Assembly (NCBI GenBank): GCA_002245135.1
Contig: NGBS01001160.1
Coordinates: 186,001-250,000, forward strand
From: Proteromonas lacertae
Lineage: Eukaryota > Sar > Bigyra > Opalinata > Proteromonadidae
DNA: 64,000 nt
Direction of reading: 5' to 3'
Below are positions 40,128-52,605 of this stretch, piece by piece. Position 1 is the stretch's first letter. Each line of letters begins with the position of its first letter. A model generated the notes under the pieces. It searched no databases, had not been told where the DNA came from, and was given only the letters and a program-made list of their open reading frames with translations. Position numbers and translations under genes: made by a program.

Positions 40128-41319
40128 TTACCACAAATCATTATTCCTCATAGCTCTAATCTTGTTATTTGCATAATCTTGGTTTTTGCCAAACGTTGCA
40201 GTATTAAATGCAGCTTCAGTACATTTCTCAACATTTTCATTATACAACCTATGCTGTTGTGCTTTATATTCATTAATTTGTTTTTCTTCTTCAGGACTAA
40301 CAACTGCTTCACCTGGAGCCATTGGTAATTCTTGTTTCTTTTTCAGTGGTTTTTCAGGATTATAATAACATCTTCTTGGTGGTATATCATGTGATTGTGG
40401 TTGAAGTGGAGGTTGAGGTGGTGGTTGAGGAGCCATATTCAACGGTGATATTTGTTGGTAAATATATCGATTTTTAACTGGAATAGGTTCATTCTATATT
40501 GATATAAATAAATAAATAATATTAATATAAAATACATTTGAAAAATCAATTTCATCATGTTCCATTCCAGGAAATTGCCTCTTTTTTGGGTTTTGATACA
40601 TTTTCTTATTATTATACCACAAATTACCATAATCTGGTGGAACCATCCATGATGTCAACTGTTTTTCACTTATTTCTCCACTTGGATTTGGCGGTTGATT
40701 TATATCGTAATATAATTGAGTTAAATGATCATCTGTAATATTAAATCCCATTTTAAATAGCAATGCTTTCAATTGTGCTATACCTATTGTTGGACTTTGA
40801 AAGGCTACTGACTTCCATAATTCACGAGCTTTATTACTAGACATACTTGTATAGGATTGTCTTAATAATTCACATAAATCGTTATAACTACCTCCAAATG
40901 ATGGAGTTTGAACTTTTGGTAAGTTTATTTGTTGTTTGGCATATCCTGCAAAACATTTACTAAATTGGTCTGCATCAAAATCAGGTGTTGATAAATCATT
41001 AACTATAATTGATAAAAAATAAAACGATAATAGTTATACCAAATGTTCTAAAATCTATCAAACCTTCTGATGTGATATTATACTTTTCTATAAATTTGCT
41101 TAGTAAATCATCATCCACATATAAAAAGAAATAATTCATTAATCTCTTTGTTATCTCTGGTGTCATTGGCTGTGTTCGATTCGATCCATCTGTAAACTTT
41201 TTATAAAGAACATTAAGATTTGCGTATTGAGAAATCTTCTGGGCTAATACTTTTTCTAATTCTTTCACTGATCCATGAAACGTGTCATCTGTTATATACC
41301 CTCTTCTTCTAGAATTCAT
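40128..41319 (-). CDS. EF-hand-like flagellar candidate, 370 residues
   Basis: Three exons (introns 41003-41039 and 40494-40535, 37 and 42 nt). The ATG at 41319 opens MNSRRRGYITDDTFHGSV. Alternating helical pairs (NYFFLYVDDDLLSKFIEKYN, LFKMGFNITDDHLTQLYYDI then SGEISEKQLTSWM) look like degenerate EF-hands; the calcium loops are not canonical. The last third is Pro/Gln-rich (QPPPQPPLQPQ) with a charged helix and ends NNDLW. I do not recognise a named family. AAAACGGTTT lies 32 bp before the ATG, as at the dynein/IFT52 and 38.0 kb promoters, so a flagellar role is plausible but inferred. Confidence 0.72.
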
Positions 41320-41350
41320 ATTGTTCTGTAATAATAATTTATAAATTGAA

Positions 41351-41360
41351 AAAACGGTTT
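41351..41360. promoter_or_regulatory. AAAACGGTTT element 32 bp upstream of the EF-hand-like gene
   Basis: Exact decamer, followed by GTTCTTTTCCAAAC, partly like the TTTCAA that trails the 33959 and 38028 copies. Confidence 0.5.
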
Positions 41361-41491
41361 GTTCTTTTCCAAACCCCAAATAAATCAAAAATACTAAAAA
41401 CAGTAATTTAATAATAATAATAATAATAGTATAATTATAATTGAGACACTTTCACAAAAATTGATTAAATATCAATTCCTTTTCTTCACTT

Positions 41492-44400
41492 TTAATGTTT
41501 TGATTTTTTATAAGAACTAGGAGATACAGTAGAAGATAATGCTTTAGGAGTTCCAGTTCTAGGATCAATCATTGACCTTCTCAAATCTTCTTGATAATCA
41601 GTCGAACTTCTTATCATTGCAACTCTATTATCAGATGAAGTCATTGTCCTAGCTAAGAAATCTTGAGTTCTGCTTCTCTTATTTCTCACTGTATCTGGTA
41701 AAGCAGATGGTTTATTCTTAGATGCAACTGCTATATAACTAGATCTTCTCACATTATTATTCAATTCCATTCCTCTTGTTGTTGTACCAGCATCTAAATA
41801 AGCAGGAACTTCTCTATCTGTAATGTAATAGTTCCTAATAGCTCTTATTTCATCATTATGATCAGCTAATACCACAGTATAAAAACCTTCTTCCGAATAT
41901 TTAACGAATTGTGTAATATTAAATTTCTCAGTATCAAATGATTCATATCTTTGCATTGGTTCAATTCCATCTAATTGTTCAGCTTTATTAAATTCACCTT
42001 TGTAAATACAAACATTAACAAACTTCACATTACGTAATTGATATCTTAATGTAGAAATAGCTCGTTTAAACAATTCAGCTCCATTGGGTGGATTTAATAA
42101 TGTAATATGAGATGTTGAATCTCTAGAATCTATATTTGTAACAGGTAAAGTTTCAATTTCTGGAGCATTTTCATCAGGATCTAAAAATATTGAATTATTC
42201 ATATAAACAACTTCCTTTGTTTTATTACTCAATAAGAATTTCTTATAAGCCGATGGTACTTTTGCGTCTTTCTTTGGACCAGGTAATGTATAATCATAAG
42301 TTAATTTTGTTCCAATCTTTGAACCACCTTGAAGGTATGTTTCTACTGGAATTGCACCACAATCTATTAGATTCTGTGATAATCTTACACGGTTCATTTG
42401 GAAGAACATAAAGACTAATGATCCACCTACTGCAATTGGTTCACCAGGCATTAACTATAAATAATAATAAATAGATAAATATATATACAGATTTAGCTCT
42501 TCTATATTGATCTGTAATAATATTCAAATCTGGTGAAAACATATCTGATATTATTAATAATAGACAACTATAACTACCATTGGGAGATGATATTTCAATT
42601 GCTAATTTGGCTGATTTCATTAAATGTCCTTGTTCATGTCTTATTGCTGTTAAATGAGTGTTACAATATCTACCACTAAATGTCTCAACGTAACTTATAT
42701 AACATTCAAATGGAGCATAAATTGTATTACCACTCTATAACAATTATTATTATTATTAATATACATCAAGTGATCTTCTACATACAACCACAGCACTATC
42801 TTTATAATCATCATAATATTCATTACTAAAACCTAATAAATCTCTACCATAGAAATAACGAGACTATTGATAAATAAATAAATAAAAAAATATATGTACT
42901 GTAATATATTTCTTCATTTTGCCCATATTTTGATATGCCATATAATAACCACTACATGGAGCTATAATAATATCACTATCTTGAACAGTTGAAACATTAT
43001 TCTTAACTTGTTTAAACATTACTGGCCTTGATAAATAAGCATAAATTGTTTCATAATATGTAGGAACATAGTCAATTTTATATGATTCTAAGAATAATCT
43101 CAGTTTACTTCTACTTTCTCTGGTTCTATAGTAAGTTAATTCACTTCTATGCCATGCTATGTTAGTCTCAATAAACATCTCAATTGTTGCTCTTCTTTCA
43201 TTAAATACCCATTCATACATTAATACACTTATATAATCACGATAATTAATCACTACACTTTCCCATCGTCCATCTATCATCATAAATGTCTTTCTTGGGA
43301 TTGAATCCTTCTTATATTTATTATAAAAATGTTTAGAGATTGGTGAATATAAAAATTCACTTATTATATCATCATATGTCATGTAATTCAATAAAATATC
43401 ACCAAATTTCTTTACAAATTCATATCTAACGCAATATGTAATTATATAATCAATTGGAATTCTTCCTATGTCATTTCTAGTATTTATAATGTTATTTAAA
43501 TCGCATATTTCTTGGAATTCTACTCCATAATCCTCAAATTTAGTTTCTGTCTCATCATCATCATCATCATATTCATCATCATCATTATCAACTTCTTCAT
43601 TTGGATCATCACTAGTATAATGTAAACTATCCAACATAAATCTAAATAGATTATATTGTAATAAATTCACTGTTCCTGTTGATATACGACATAATATTGA
43701 TTTATAAAACATATATTCCATTGTAAACTTGGGTAATAATTGGACAGTCATTGTAACAGTAATATCTGATTCATCTACTGTTCTTGTCACTTCATGTAAT
43801 TCACCATCAACTAAATCTTCAAAATCTACATCAATATCTCCTATTAATTCATTATTTTCATTATTATATATATTCATTGAGAAATTTCTTCGATCTTCTT
43901 TAAAATGCCATAAATAAGAGTTACCGCATATCACATTACCATCTGCAATAGTAAATACAGATTCATATGTTATATTTTGATATAATAATTCCATTCTTCC
44001 ATTTGAAAAGTTAGGGTCTTTATTAGTGATATTGGTAATCTCTTTAAATGCTAAATGTAACACTGAATCTCTCATTCCATAGGATATTTCATTCGGATAT
44101 TCTATTTCTTCATTCTTTGAATCTACTTCTTTCACATTATAAATTATTTTCATTTTAATATCATCTGTCTGTGCTTCAATCTCTTCACTTCCTTCTGGCC
44201 AAGCTTCATCTACATTGAATACAAATGAACCAACTTCATTATTTGTATCATCTTTTACCAAGGTAATTGTTACAGATATTGGTTGCTTTTCTAAGAAAGA
44301 ATATTCTATTTTCTCCTGTCTTATATCTTTAATATTTATATCACTGATTACTGTTATACTTCCATGACAATCACAGTGGAATGAATAACAATCGTATGGA

Positions 44401-45423
44401 GGTGAAATACCAGTTATCTATTCACAATATAAACAAAAAATAATTTATACTTCAATCACATTGAATTCTAAATAGCACACTTTACCTGGTCTATCAACCA
44501 TTGCTCCTGCTAATGAAGTTAACTTTCTCATTCTTATATCATACTGGAATGAACCTTCTGGATCTTTAATTGAAGTATTCTCTAAATATTTATGATTCTC
44601 TAAGGAGAATAGATGATGATGTTCATCTTTATCGATTAACCAATGACTTCCTAAGAATGTAGGTGATTCAAACTCGTAATGATAAGGAGAATGTTCTTCA
44701 TCATCGTCTAACATTTTCCAACCATTATTATTATTGACTATTTGGTATGGTTTCTTATTTTCATTTCCCTATAATATATAATATACTAATTAAATATATA
44801 CTAAGAACCACTCACTATTTTCGATTTGATCGAATTCATCTTCAATGTGTTTTTCTAAATTCAATTCGTAATGATTATCTTTAAATTGCAAATATACAAT
44901 ATAACCATCAGGAGTCTATGTATTTATTTAAAGGTAATAACTAATATATACTTTATAAAAGCCTGATGTTTTTCTTTCAACGAATACTGGTTCAAATTCA
45001 TGTAATTCACAGTCATCATAGTAATATTCTTTATTTACTATCTTCATTTTTAATACTACATTCGTTGCTTTCACCTAAATATTGTCAATAAACAAAAATA
45101 CATAGTAATAACCATCATCATCCATCTTTGTACCATCCAGTGGAGCTATATAATTTCCTGCTGTAAAATTATTATCTCTATCCCAGTCATAATCCCTAAC
45201 TTTATAATAACATAACAACTTGTCAGTTTTCTAATTTAATAAATAACTCATTTGTATATACTCTGTAATACAACCCATTTTTACCATGAATCGTCCCTGG
45301 TACTGCAATATGCTCTTTTGCTATGGCCTAAAAAAGTAATACATCTCATTATACAGCTCCAATTTCACGTGGGTCAGGTTCTTCTGGAGGAGGTGGTGGT
45401 GGTTCAGAACAACAACAACCCAT
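41492..45423 (-). CDS. Probable N-acylated (MGCCCC) membrane-associated protein, unknown family
   Basis: About 1,215 residues over ten or so exons joined by 27-36 nt introns (first at 45328-45354; others near 45.24, 45.09, 44.94, 44.79, 44.43, 42.88, 42.75 and 42.47 kb), all in frame. The ATG at 45423 begins MGCCCCSEPPPPPPEEP: Gly2 followed by four Cys is a classic myristoyl/palmitoyl pattern. The middle has beta-rich segments that could be C2 domains (ISVTITLVKDD, YCYLEFNVIE) and an acidic DDDDEYDDDDDE run near 43.56 kb. The C-terminus is Ser/Arg-rich (RSRTQDFLARTMTSSD). I do not recognise the family. It starts 56 bp from DCTN5, on the opposite strand. Confidence 0.75.
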
Positions 45424-45479
45424 TTTAAAAAATTCTATCAAAAATAGATATTATTTGGCTTGAGCCAGTTTGAGTTTGA

Positions 45480-46074
45480 ATGATTGATTTTGATATTGAA
45501 CCTCCTATTGATACTTTTAAGAATTCACAGTTATATCCTGTATCCGATAAGGTTATTTCATCATTGTGTAGAATAAAAGGTAATAAACAATTGTTTGTCA
45601 GTAATTTCGTATTAATATAATAAAATATAATTATAGTGTGTTTTATCAGAATGTGTTATTATTAGAAGTGATATTCATAAAATAAAAATAGGCAAATTTG
45701 TGTATATAGGAGCAAAGTGTGTAATAAAGCCTCCATTGGATGTAAAAAATGGTCAAATGGAAATGGGTAGTTATATTTTCATTGATACAGATTCAATAAT
45801 GAAAATCACGAATTATTGGTAATTATGTGTATATTGGTAAAAATGTTGTTATTGTATATCTATATTTAATCATTTATATTAATAGGGAGAGAATAGTATT
45901 ATTGATTCTTCTTGTTATATAGAAGATGACACTGTTGTTCCTCCAGAGACTAAATTTCCTCCTAATTCTTATATCTCAGGCAATCCCGCTAGAGTTACTG
46001 ATTATATGCCAGAGAGTTTTCAACTACAAATAAAATATTACATAGAAAAAAGATATAAATCAATTTTAAAATAA
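45480..46074 (+). CDS. DCTN5: Dynactin subunit 5 (p25)
   Basis: Left-handed beta-helix subunit of the dynactin pointed-end complex, which links cytoplasmic dynein to cargo. 177 residues after correction (human 182). Introns 45609-45636 and 45854-45885 (28, 32 nt). Family sequence is visible: CVIIRSDIHKIKIGKFVYIG, KCVIKPPLDV, GSYIFIDTDS, GNYVYIGKNVVIGENS and TVVPPETKFPPNSYISGNPA. The frame breaks at 45811-45812: reading on gives NYW-stop, while dropping one A gives KITIIGNYVYIG. The stop lies only 16 bp from the stop of the converging Q-rich gene. Confidence 0.9.
45811..45812 (+). other. DCTN5 frame break (extra A in AA)
   Basis: ATC ACG AAT TAT TGG TAA is open to a stop four codons on. With one A fewer, the conserved hexapeptide repeats of the beta-helix continue. 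Confidence 0.8.
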
Positions 46075-46090
46075 TAATTTAAATTCATCA

Positions 46091-47402
46091 TCATCTATTG
46101 TTGTTTTCACTTACACTACTATCATATTGACTCATCTGTATTTGTTGTTGTTGTTCTTGCACTAATTGCTGAATTTGTACTTGATGCTGTAATTGAACTT
46201 GCTGAAGTTGAGCTTGTACTTGCTGTTGTTGTTGTTGTTGCTGCTGCTGTTCTTGTTGTTCTTGTTGTATTTGCCTTCTTCTTTCTAGAGTCAACACTCT
46301 ATCACTCAGTAAAGCTATTGATTGAGATAGATTCTTTAATGTATCTGCTACTTCACTGATTGTTTTATCGCTCATATCAGTCTTTCTAACAAATTCACTC
46401 TTTGGAATTGGTGGAAGTAATAATTCATCAAAAAAGTTAACTAACTGTAATATAAATAAGAATTTTTCACTTCCAAATTTCTCTTCTAATCCTTGTTCAT
46501 CTTCATCTCCAGATAATTGTCTAAATGGATTATCCTCTAATACTGCATTCCCACCTTGTGTTGAATGATACATACCAACTATTCTTTGAAATAAAGTTAA
46601 TAAATCGCTCTTTTTAACTCTTTTCTTTATTTGTCTTCTTTTTCTCATTTGTTGAGAATCTGATAAATCAGAGTATTTTCGTTTACTATTGTTATTACTA
46701 ATGCTATTATTTGTAGATGTTGATGAAGCATTATTTATATTTGAACTTGAATTTGCAGAAGTAGAGGCGACTGTAGCAGTTGAAGCCGTTGTAGCAACAT
46801 TATTTCCAGCTCGATAAGCTTGAAATTCTATATTGTTAACATACCATTTTATATTTCCATTTCCAATATCAGTACTTTGAAACAGTGAATTACTTCGTAG
46901 TATATTCGATACAAATGGAATTAAGTCTGTTGCAAATGGTGGTTTTTCATTTTTTGGATCATAAAGAGAGAATATAAAACTATATAAATCATTCTCCAAA
47001 ACACCTTGAGGATGAATTTCTATTAACAATTATTTAATACAACAGTAGAATTATTATACGAAGAAATTCTCCAATTTTAATTATTAAATTTCGTGTTCTA
47101 ATTGCATCATCATCATCCTATTTTTTGTATATGATAAATGATAACTAAAATACTTCTGTTGAATTATACAAATCAGATGTAAGGGAATCATTAGCATACA
47201 TTTGATAGTAATCGTAGTGTTGAGAATAAGGAATCTAATAATATAGTATATCATATTAAATATTTATAATATACGTTTGAAGCACCAAGTTGAAGCTGGA
47301 GTGGTTGCATTTGCTGATTTATTACCTACAAGATTGTTATACACTAATTTAAGTAGACTATACTGTGTAAGGATGTTGCATAGTAGTTTGATCCATATTC
47401 AT
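46091..47402 (-). CDS. Q-rich probable nuclear protein
   Basis: About 385 residues in five exons; introns 47326-47363, 47235-47274, 47118-47153 and 47020-47059 (36-40 nt) all restore frame. The ATG at 47402 opens MNMDQTTMQHPYT. A conserved-looking fold (TRNLIIKIGEFLQIHPQGVLENDLYSFIFSLYDP, as separate motifs) covers roughly residues 65-145. Then come a Ser/Thr/Asn-rich spacer, a basic nuclear-localisation-like KRRQIKKRVKK, a helical domain, and a Gln-rich coiled coil (Q10 run, CAA/CAG mixed, 46.14-46.27 kb). The layout suggests a transcription-related factor, but no DNA-binding family is recognised. It shares a 155 bp divergent promoter with ARMC7. Confidence 0.72.
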
Positions 47403-47557
47403 TTCCGTTACATACTATTTTTATTAGTATTAAAAATATACTTGAGGATTCATGGTATTATATTATCATATAGTTATTTGAAGTATATTATTCCGATAAA
47501 GTAATACAGAATAAGATAAAAAGAAGAATTAAAATAATTTTGGTTTGATAAAGCTTG

Positions 47558-48148
47558 ATGTTCTTTTCACATAAAGATTTGAAAGAAAGAACTCCTGACA
47601 ATTCTTTAAACAGAGAAGAGTTTATAAAAACGCTTATAACTGAATTTCAAGATTCAAAGAAAAGAAGTATTTTTTTTTAATACAATGTAGATTCAAAACG
47701 TCAAATATTAGCTAATTTGGCTAATTTTTCATATGATCCAATCAATTATGACTATTTTCGAAAATTAAATGTAGTATGAATATTTCTTTATAATATAATA
47801 CAGATAGATCTGTTTGCTGATTATATTGTTGATAAAGATGAACAGTTAAAGGAATTTGCAATAGGCGGATTATGTAATCTTTCAACAGATTTAGAAAATC
47901 AAAAAATTATATATCAAATCGATTGTATTGTGGATATTGTATGTTGTTTATCTTCAACAAATCAAAATACAGTTACTTCTGCATTGACTACCTTATATAA
48001 TATATATCCTTATAAGAAGCTAAGAAAACAACTGGAAAATGAAGAAATAGTTAATGCTATTATTAAATTATCAAATTCACCATATCCTGTTATTAAAAAT
48101 TTAGCTTTATGTTATTTATCACAAAGAAAGAATTATATAGTTAATTAA
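47558..48148 (+). CDS. ARMC7: Armadillo repeat-containing protein 7
   Basis: Small armadillo-repeat protein, spliceosome-associated in animals. 178 residues (human 198). Introns at 47667-47690 (24 nt) and 47774-47803 (30 nt). The family signature is clear: [42 protein letters not shown] and [18 protein letters not shown], the last nearly identical to the animal protein. It ends after three armadillo units without the extra C-terminal tail of the human protein. The ATG at 47558 is the first in frame. Confidence 0.93.
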
Positions 48149-48213
48149 TTAATATTTATAAGATATGTATTGTTTTTATTCTTTTTTTAAAACAAACATT
48201 CTTTATAGTAACA

Positions 48214-48250
48214 AATATATAATATATAATATATAATATATAATATATAA
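48214..48250. repeat. AATATAT minisatellite, 5.3 units
   Basis: A perfect 7-bp unit AATATAT is repeated just over five times, in the 109 bp between the ARMC7 stop and the ABCG stop. It may also serve as a shared 3' end signal region. Confidence 0.9.
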
Positions 48251-48257
48251 TAATGAT

Positions 48258-51200
48258 TTATATTTTGATATGTCTTATCTTCATCATTGCTATCGTGAAT
48301 GGTATTCTGGTAAGTAAGTAATACCCCAAAACGACTATTAAGAAATACCATCTCATATCATATAATAAACTAAATCGATCTTTCAACAAAAGATTCAATG
48401 GAATTGGTAATGGACTTGCTGCTAAAATAATATCTGGACAAATTGCTTCTCTACAATATAATTGAGAACTGAATAAGCTATTGAATAAATATTGAAGTGG
48501 ATCAATCCAATATATCAGTTTAAAGAAATAATACAAATCATTCTTCGGCATTAAAAATCCTGACAACATACACATTATAGCAATTATTCCAACTCCAACT
48601 AATAAAGCAACTTGCAAAGAAGGCATAACAAATGCAAATATTTGTCCAAGGTATGAAGTAAAGAGTAAACACAACCATACACCAATAATGTAATTAAATA
48701 CTGCATCTGTATAAGCAGCATAACCAACCATTGGATATACAAATGCTGTAATGATAAGTCTACAGAATAATAAAATAAAAAAAGATACGAACATATTAAT
48801 GTTACTGGTAATTCATACAATGAGTAGCTAATCATATATGCTGTTGGATTAACTAAGTTATTATCAACATCTCTATATATTCCAAGCCTTTCTTGTATAA
48901 TCAGAATAATGGTTAATAAACATGAAAACATACCAACAAAGAATCCAGAAATGAAAACTGTAGCCATAATTGCTTGAATTCCTGCTTCATCTTTTACTTC
49001 AGTTTGATAATAGATTGCTCCTAGAATAATACCAAGTATTAGACTAATCAATAATCTAGGATATATAAATTCAGCAGATCTCCAATAAAATCTTCCTACT
49101 CTTCCCATACAACAACTAATTTGATTGGCAAAACTTGTCATATATCTATTTAATTTGTGTAATTCATTTCCTTTTTTATTCAACATATTTTGCAGAATTT
49201 CATCATTTTTCTTTTTCAAATCACTGCTTTCGTAATATGGAAACATTTCTAATGGTTTACTATTATTAATACCTCCACCAGTTACTTCTAACATCCAACT
49301 AGCTGGATTAGTATTTTCTGGTAATTTTGGATGTGATGGATGGTTCTCTAAATAAGATACAATTTCTTTTCCATCTTCACCTGATGGACCTAAATATATC
49401 ATATTACCACCTCTTTCTAATAACAATATATCAGTAAATAGTTTGAATATTTCAAAGGATGGTTGATGGATTGTACAAATCACACTCTTTCCTGTTGCTG
49501 CAATTCTTTCCAATACTTGAACAACTAATAAAGCATTGTTACTATCCAATCCTGTAGTTGGTTCATCTAAGAAGATGATTGGAGGATTTGCTACTAATTC
49601 AATACCTGTCATTATCAATTTTCTAATTGCCATTGATAAACCATTACCTGGTGTACCAATCATCAAATTAGCATAAGACTCTAATCCCAACAGCTTTAAT
49701 GTATCGTTAACCATTGTTTTCTTTGTTTTTTCACTTAAATCTTTAGGTAATCTTGTATTTGCACTAAATTCTAATACTTCTCTCACTGTATCTTTGGAAG
49801 GTAAATTATCCATTTGTTCAACGTAACCTAAATAATGAGTTAATGATATTTTATCCATCTTTTGACCATTTAAATATATATCACCTGTTATTCTTCCAGT
49901 ATTCTTTCTATTAGCTAATACATCTAACAGAGTTGTTTTACCAGCTCCACTTGATCCCATTAATGCTGTCATTGTATTAGCTCGAATAAAACCATTCAAA
50001 TTGTTCAAAAATTTCTTTTCTTCAGTCTTTTTAGTTTTTGAATCTTTCACTTTTACATAATAACATAGATTAGTAAAACTTAAATCAACTGATTGAGTTA
50101 CAACTGAGGATCTTTGACTCTTTGCTCTTTGTAAACTTTCTTGTCTTTCCATTTCAGTCATTTCCTTTAAATCATCATTATCAACAACATATGAAACAGA
50201 TGGTCTATACTTCTTAAGAGCAAGTGTTATGATTGTTATAATCATGTCTATAGAGATAATAATAATTCTATAATGTATATACATGCAAAATGCATAATAA
50301 TAAGTGCAATAAACCATAAATATTGATCATCTTTAGTAGTTGGATAATCCATTACTTTTAAGAAAGCAACTCCTTTCGCTCCCCATTTTGGAGATATTAA
50401 TTCATTTGTTGCAAGAATTCTCACACCATAACTGAAAGGATTAATATAATACATCCATCTTAAAACTACTGAGATATTTTCTCTTGAAGTTGTAAAACCA
50501 GCTGTATTTGCTAATAAAAAAATAGCTAAAGGCAACATTCCCATTGACAAATATTCATTTTCAAAAAACATTAATAACATTCGAACTAATGTAAATCCAG
50601 CTAATCCAACACAAAATAAAGTTGCTAAAAATGTCCAATATGGTTCACTATGATTATAATCATTCATCTTTGTAATGAAATATATAGGAGTGCCAAAGCA
50701 TAAAGATTCAAGAAATATAAATGGATATTGAATAATTGCAGCTGATAATATATAATGAATTGATGAAAAGTATTTATTTCTTCTTTGTTTTGCTAAAACT
50801 TTCTTCTGAGCAAATATTGTTCCTAATTGAGCAAAATTACCCATTACAGTCATCATTTGAGCAAAGAAAAACAAACCAAATCGTGGCATTGGATTATCTT
50901 CAGGTAATTTTCCAAATATTAAACCCATAATTACACTCATAGCAAGACATTGAACTAATCTACCAATTAAGAATGTTTTATCTCTAATGAACAATTTGGC
51001 TTGTCTAATAAATGTAAACATAAACATTTCAAATTGAGATAATGAATATTCACTTTTGTATAATCTACATGCATATGGACTGTTATACAATTCCATTTGA
51101 AAATGAAGTTTACATTTTATTGTTTCAAGTACTTTCTATAACAAATAATAGCAAATAGTAAATATAAATAGAATATACTTTGTTATAATCTGATTCTTCA

Positions 51201-52373
51201 TAATACTTTTTCAATTCTTCTACTTTTTCATACTTATTGTTTGGATCAAAATGATGTCTATATCTTTCTGTTGCTACTTCCGATAAGAAACTTCCTTCAT
51301 CTTTCTCTTTTGGTCTTTTATAACCCAATTTATCAAAATAATCAATACCTTCCTTTGGTGGACCAAAATAGATATTACATCCTTTATCTAACAACAATAA
51401 TTGATCATATGAATAAATAACATCTGGATCTGGTTGTAACATTGCAGCTATCACAATTCCATTGAATGTTTTAGCCCAATCACTTAACATTCTTACAATA
51501 TCGATAGTTACTGCACTATCTAAACCAGTACTGAATTTATCTAATAACAGTATTCTTTGTGGACCAAGCAATGCTTCTCCCAATGTCACTCTTCTTCTCT
51601 CACCACCACTTACACCACGAAGAGATTGATCACCGACTATAGTATTCTCACATATCTTTAATCCTAACGAATTAATCACTAAATCACTCTTCAATTCTAA
51701 ATGTTTCTATAAATTGTTAATAATTATAATAAAAATATACAATAAAGTTATCATCAAGATTTAAACCTTTGTAGAAGTTATTTGTTCCTAATTGACAAGC
51801 TTTACTGAAATTGAAGGTTTCTTTCACTGTTAGTGGAGCATTGTGATAATCTAATTGTTCACATACCACTGCAACTCTTGTCCATTCGTATTTATCAATA
51901 CTCTTACCACCATAGACAATATCACCACTAGTTTTGCTTTTAGGTATTTGATTAGCAAGAGCTTGTAAAAGTGTGGTTGTACCACATCCTGGACCACCTA
52001 AAACCTATATAAGAATTATTAAAAGTAGAATAAATACAATTGTAGTAGATCCAGCTGGAAAGGTCAAATTAAGGTTGTTCAATATCATTTTTTTTTGCAT
52101 CTTCGTTTGGCATGCGACTAGTTTCCCAATATTACCCAATGTCTGAATTAAGTTCACAGGCTCATTATGCTTATCATTTTGACTTACATTGATATAATAG
52201 CTGTACTGACTCATGATTAAATCCATAGCTGGAAGTTCAGGTGTGATCTTCTTTAATGCTTCATGATATTCATGAAATCCATTCTTAAGGATATTATCTG
52301 ATGTATCCCACTTATCTTGTTTGATATCAATATGAACATCATCAATATTTGTCATCTCTATAGAGTTAGACAT
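48258..52373 (-). CDS. Full-size PDR-type ABCG transporter
   Basis: About 1,313 residues in the NBD1-TMD1-NBD2-TMD2 order of pleiotropic-drug-resistance exporters, plasma membrane. Introns: 52005-52037, 51707-51740, 51136-51178, 50248-50282 and 48760-48788 (33, 34, 43, 35, 29 nt). NBD1 Walker A is GGPGCGTTT (the Lys is Thr), its signature is VSGGERRR, and Walker B ends LLLDKFSTGLDS (the catalytic Glu is Lys). NBD2 has Walker A GSSGAGKTT and Walker B IIFLDEPTTGLDS but a degraded signature, LSMAIRK. This asymmetry is typical of PDR proteins. The start is the ATG at 52373 (MSNSIEMTN); an upstream in-frame ATG at 52403 is less likely. The substrate cannot be predicted. Confidence 0.93.
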
Positions 52374-52605
52374 GTTTTTCAAAGTGTTTATTTGTATTAT
52401 CAAAATTGTGTTTTATTTATCCGTTTTGTGTTTAGTTTCATTGTCCTTCCTTATTGTCCTGCCTTTCTTTTGAATTATTTAACTGGTTATATATCTGAAA
52501 TAAATATTATTAAAACACTTTTATGAGATAAAACACACATTTCTATAACAATGATTAATAATTATAATAATAACGATTCAATAATAATAAATAATTTTAA
52601 CGAAA

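Noticed and set aside
47277-47504. Plus-strand ORF of 75 codons.
   Set aside because: It is the complement of the first exons and introns of the Q-rich gene and resembles no protein.
52421-52430. Partial match ACAAAACGG near the ABCG start as another regulon element.
   Set aside because: It lacks the TTT half of the decamer, and one half-site is expected by chance in such AT-rich DNA.
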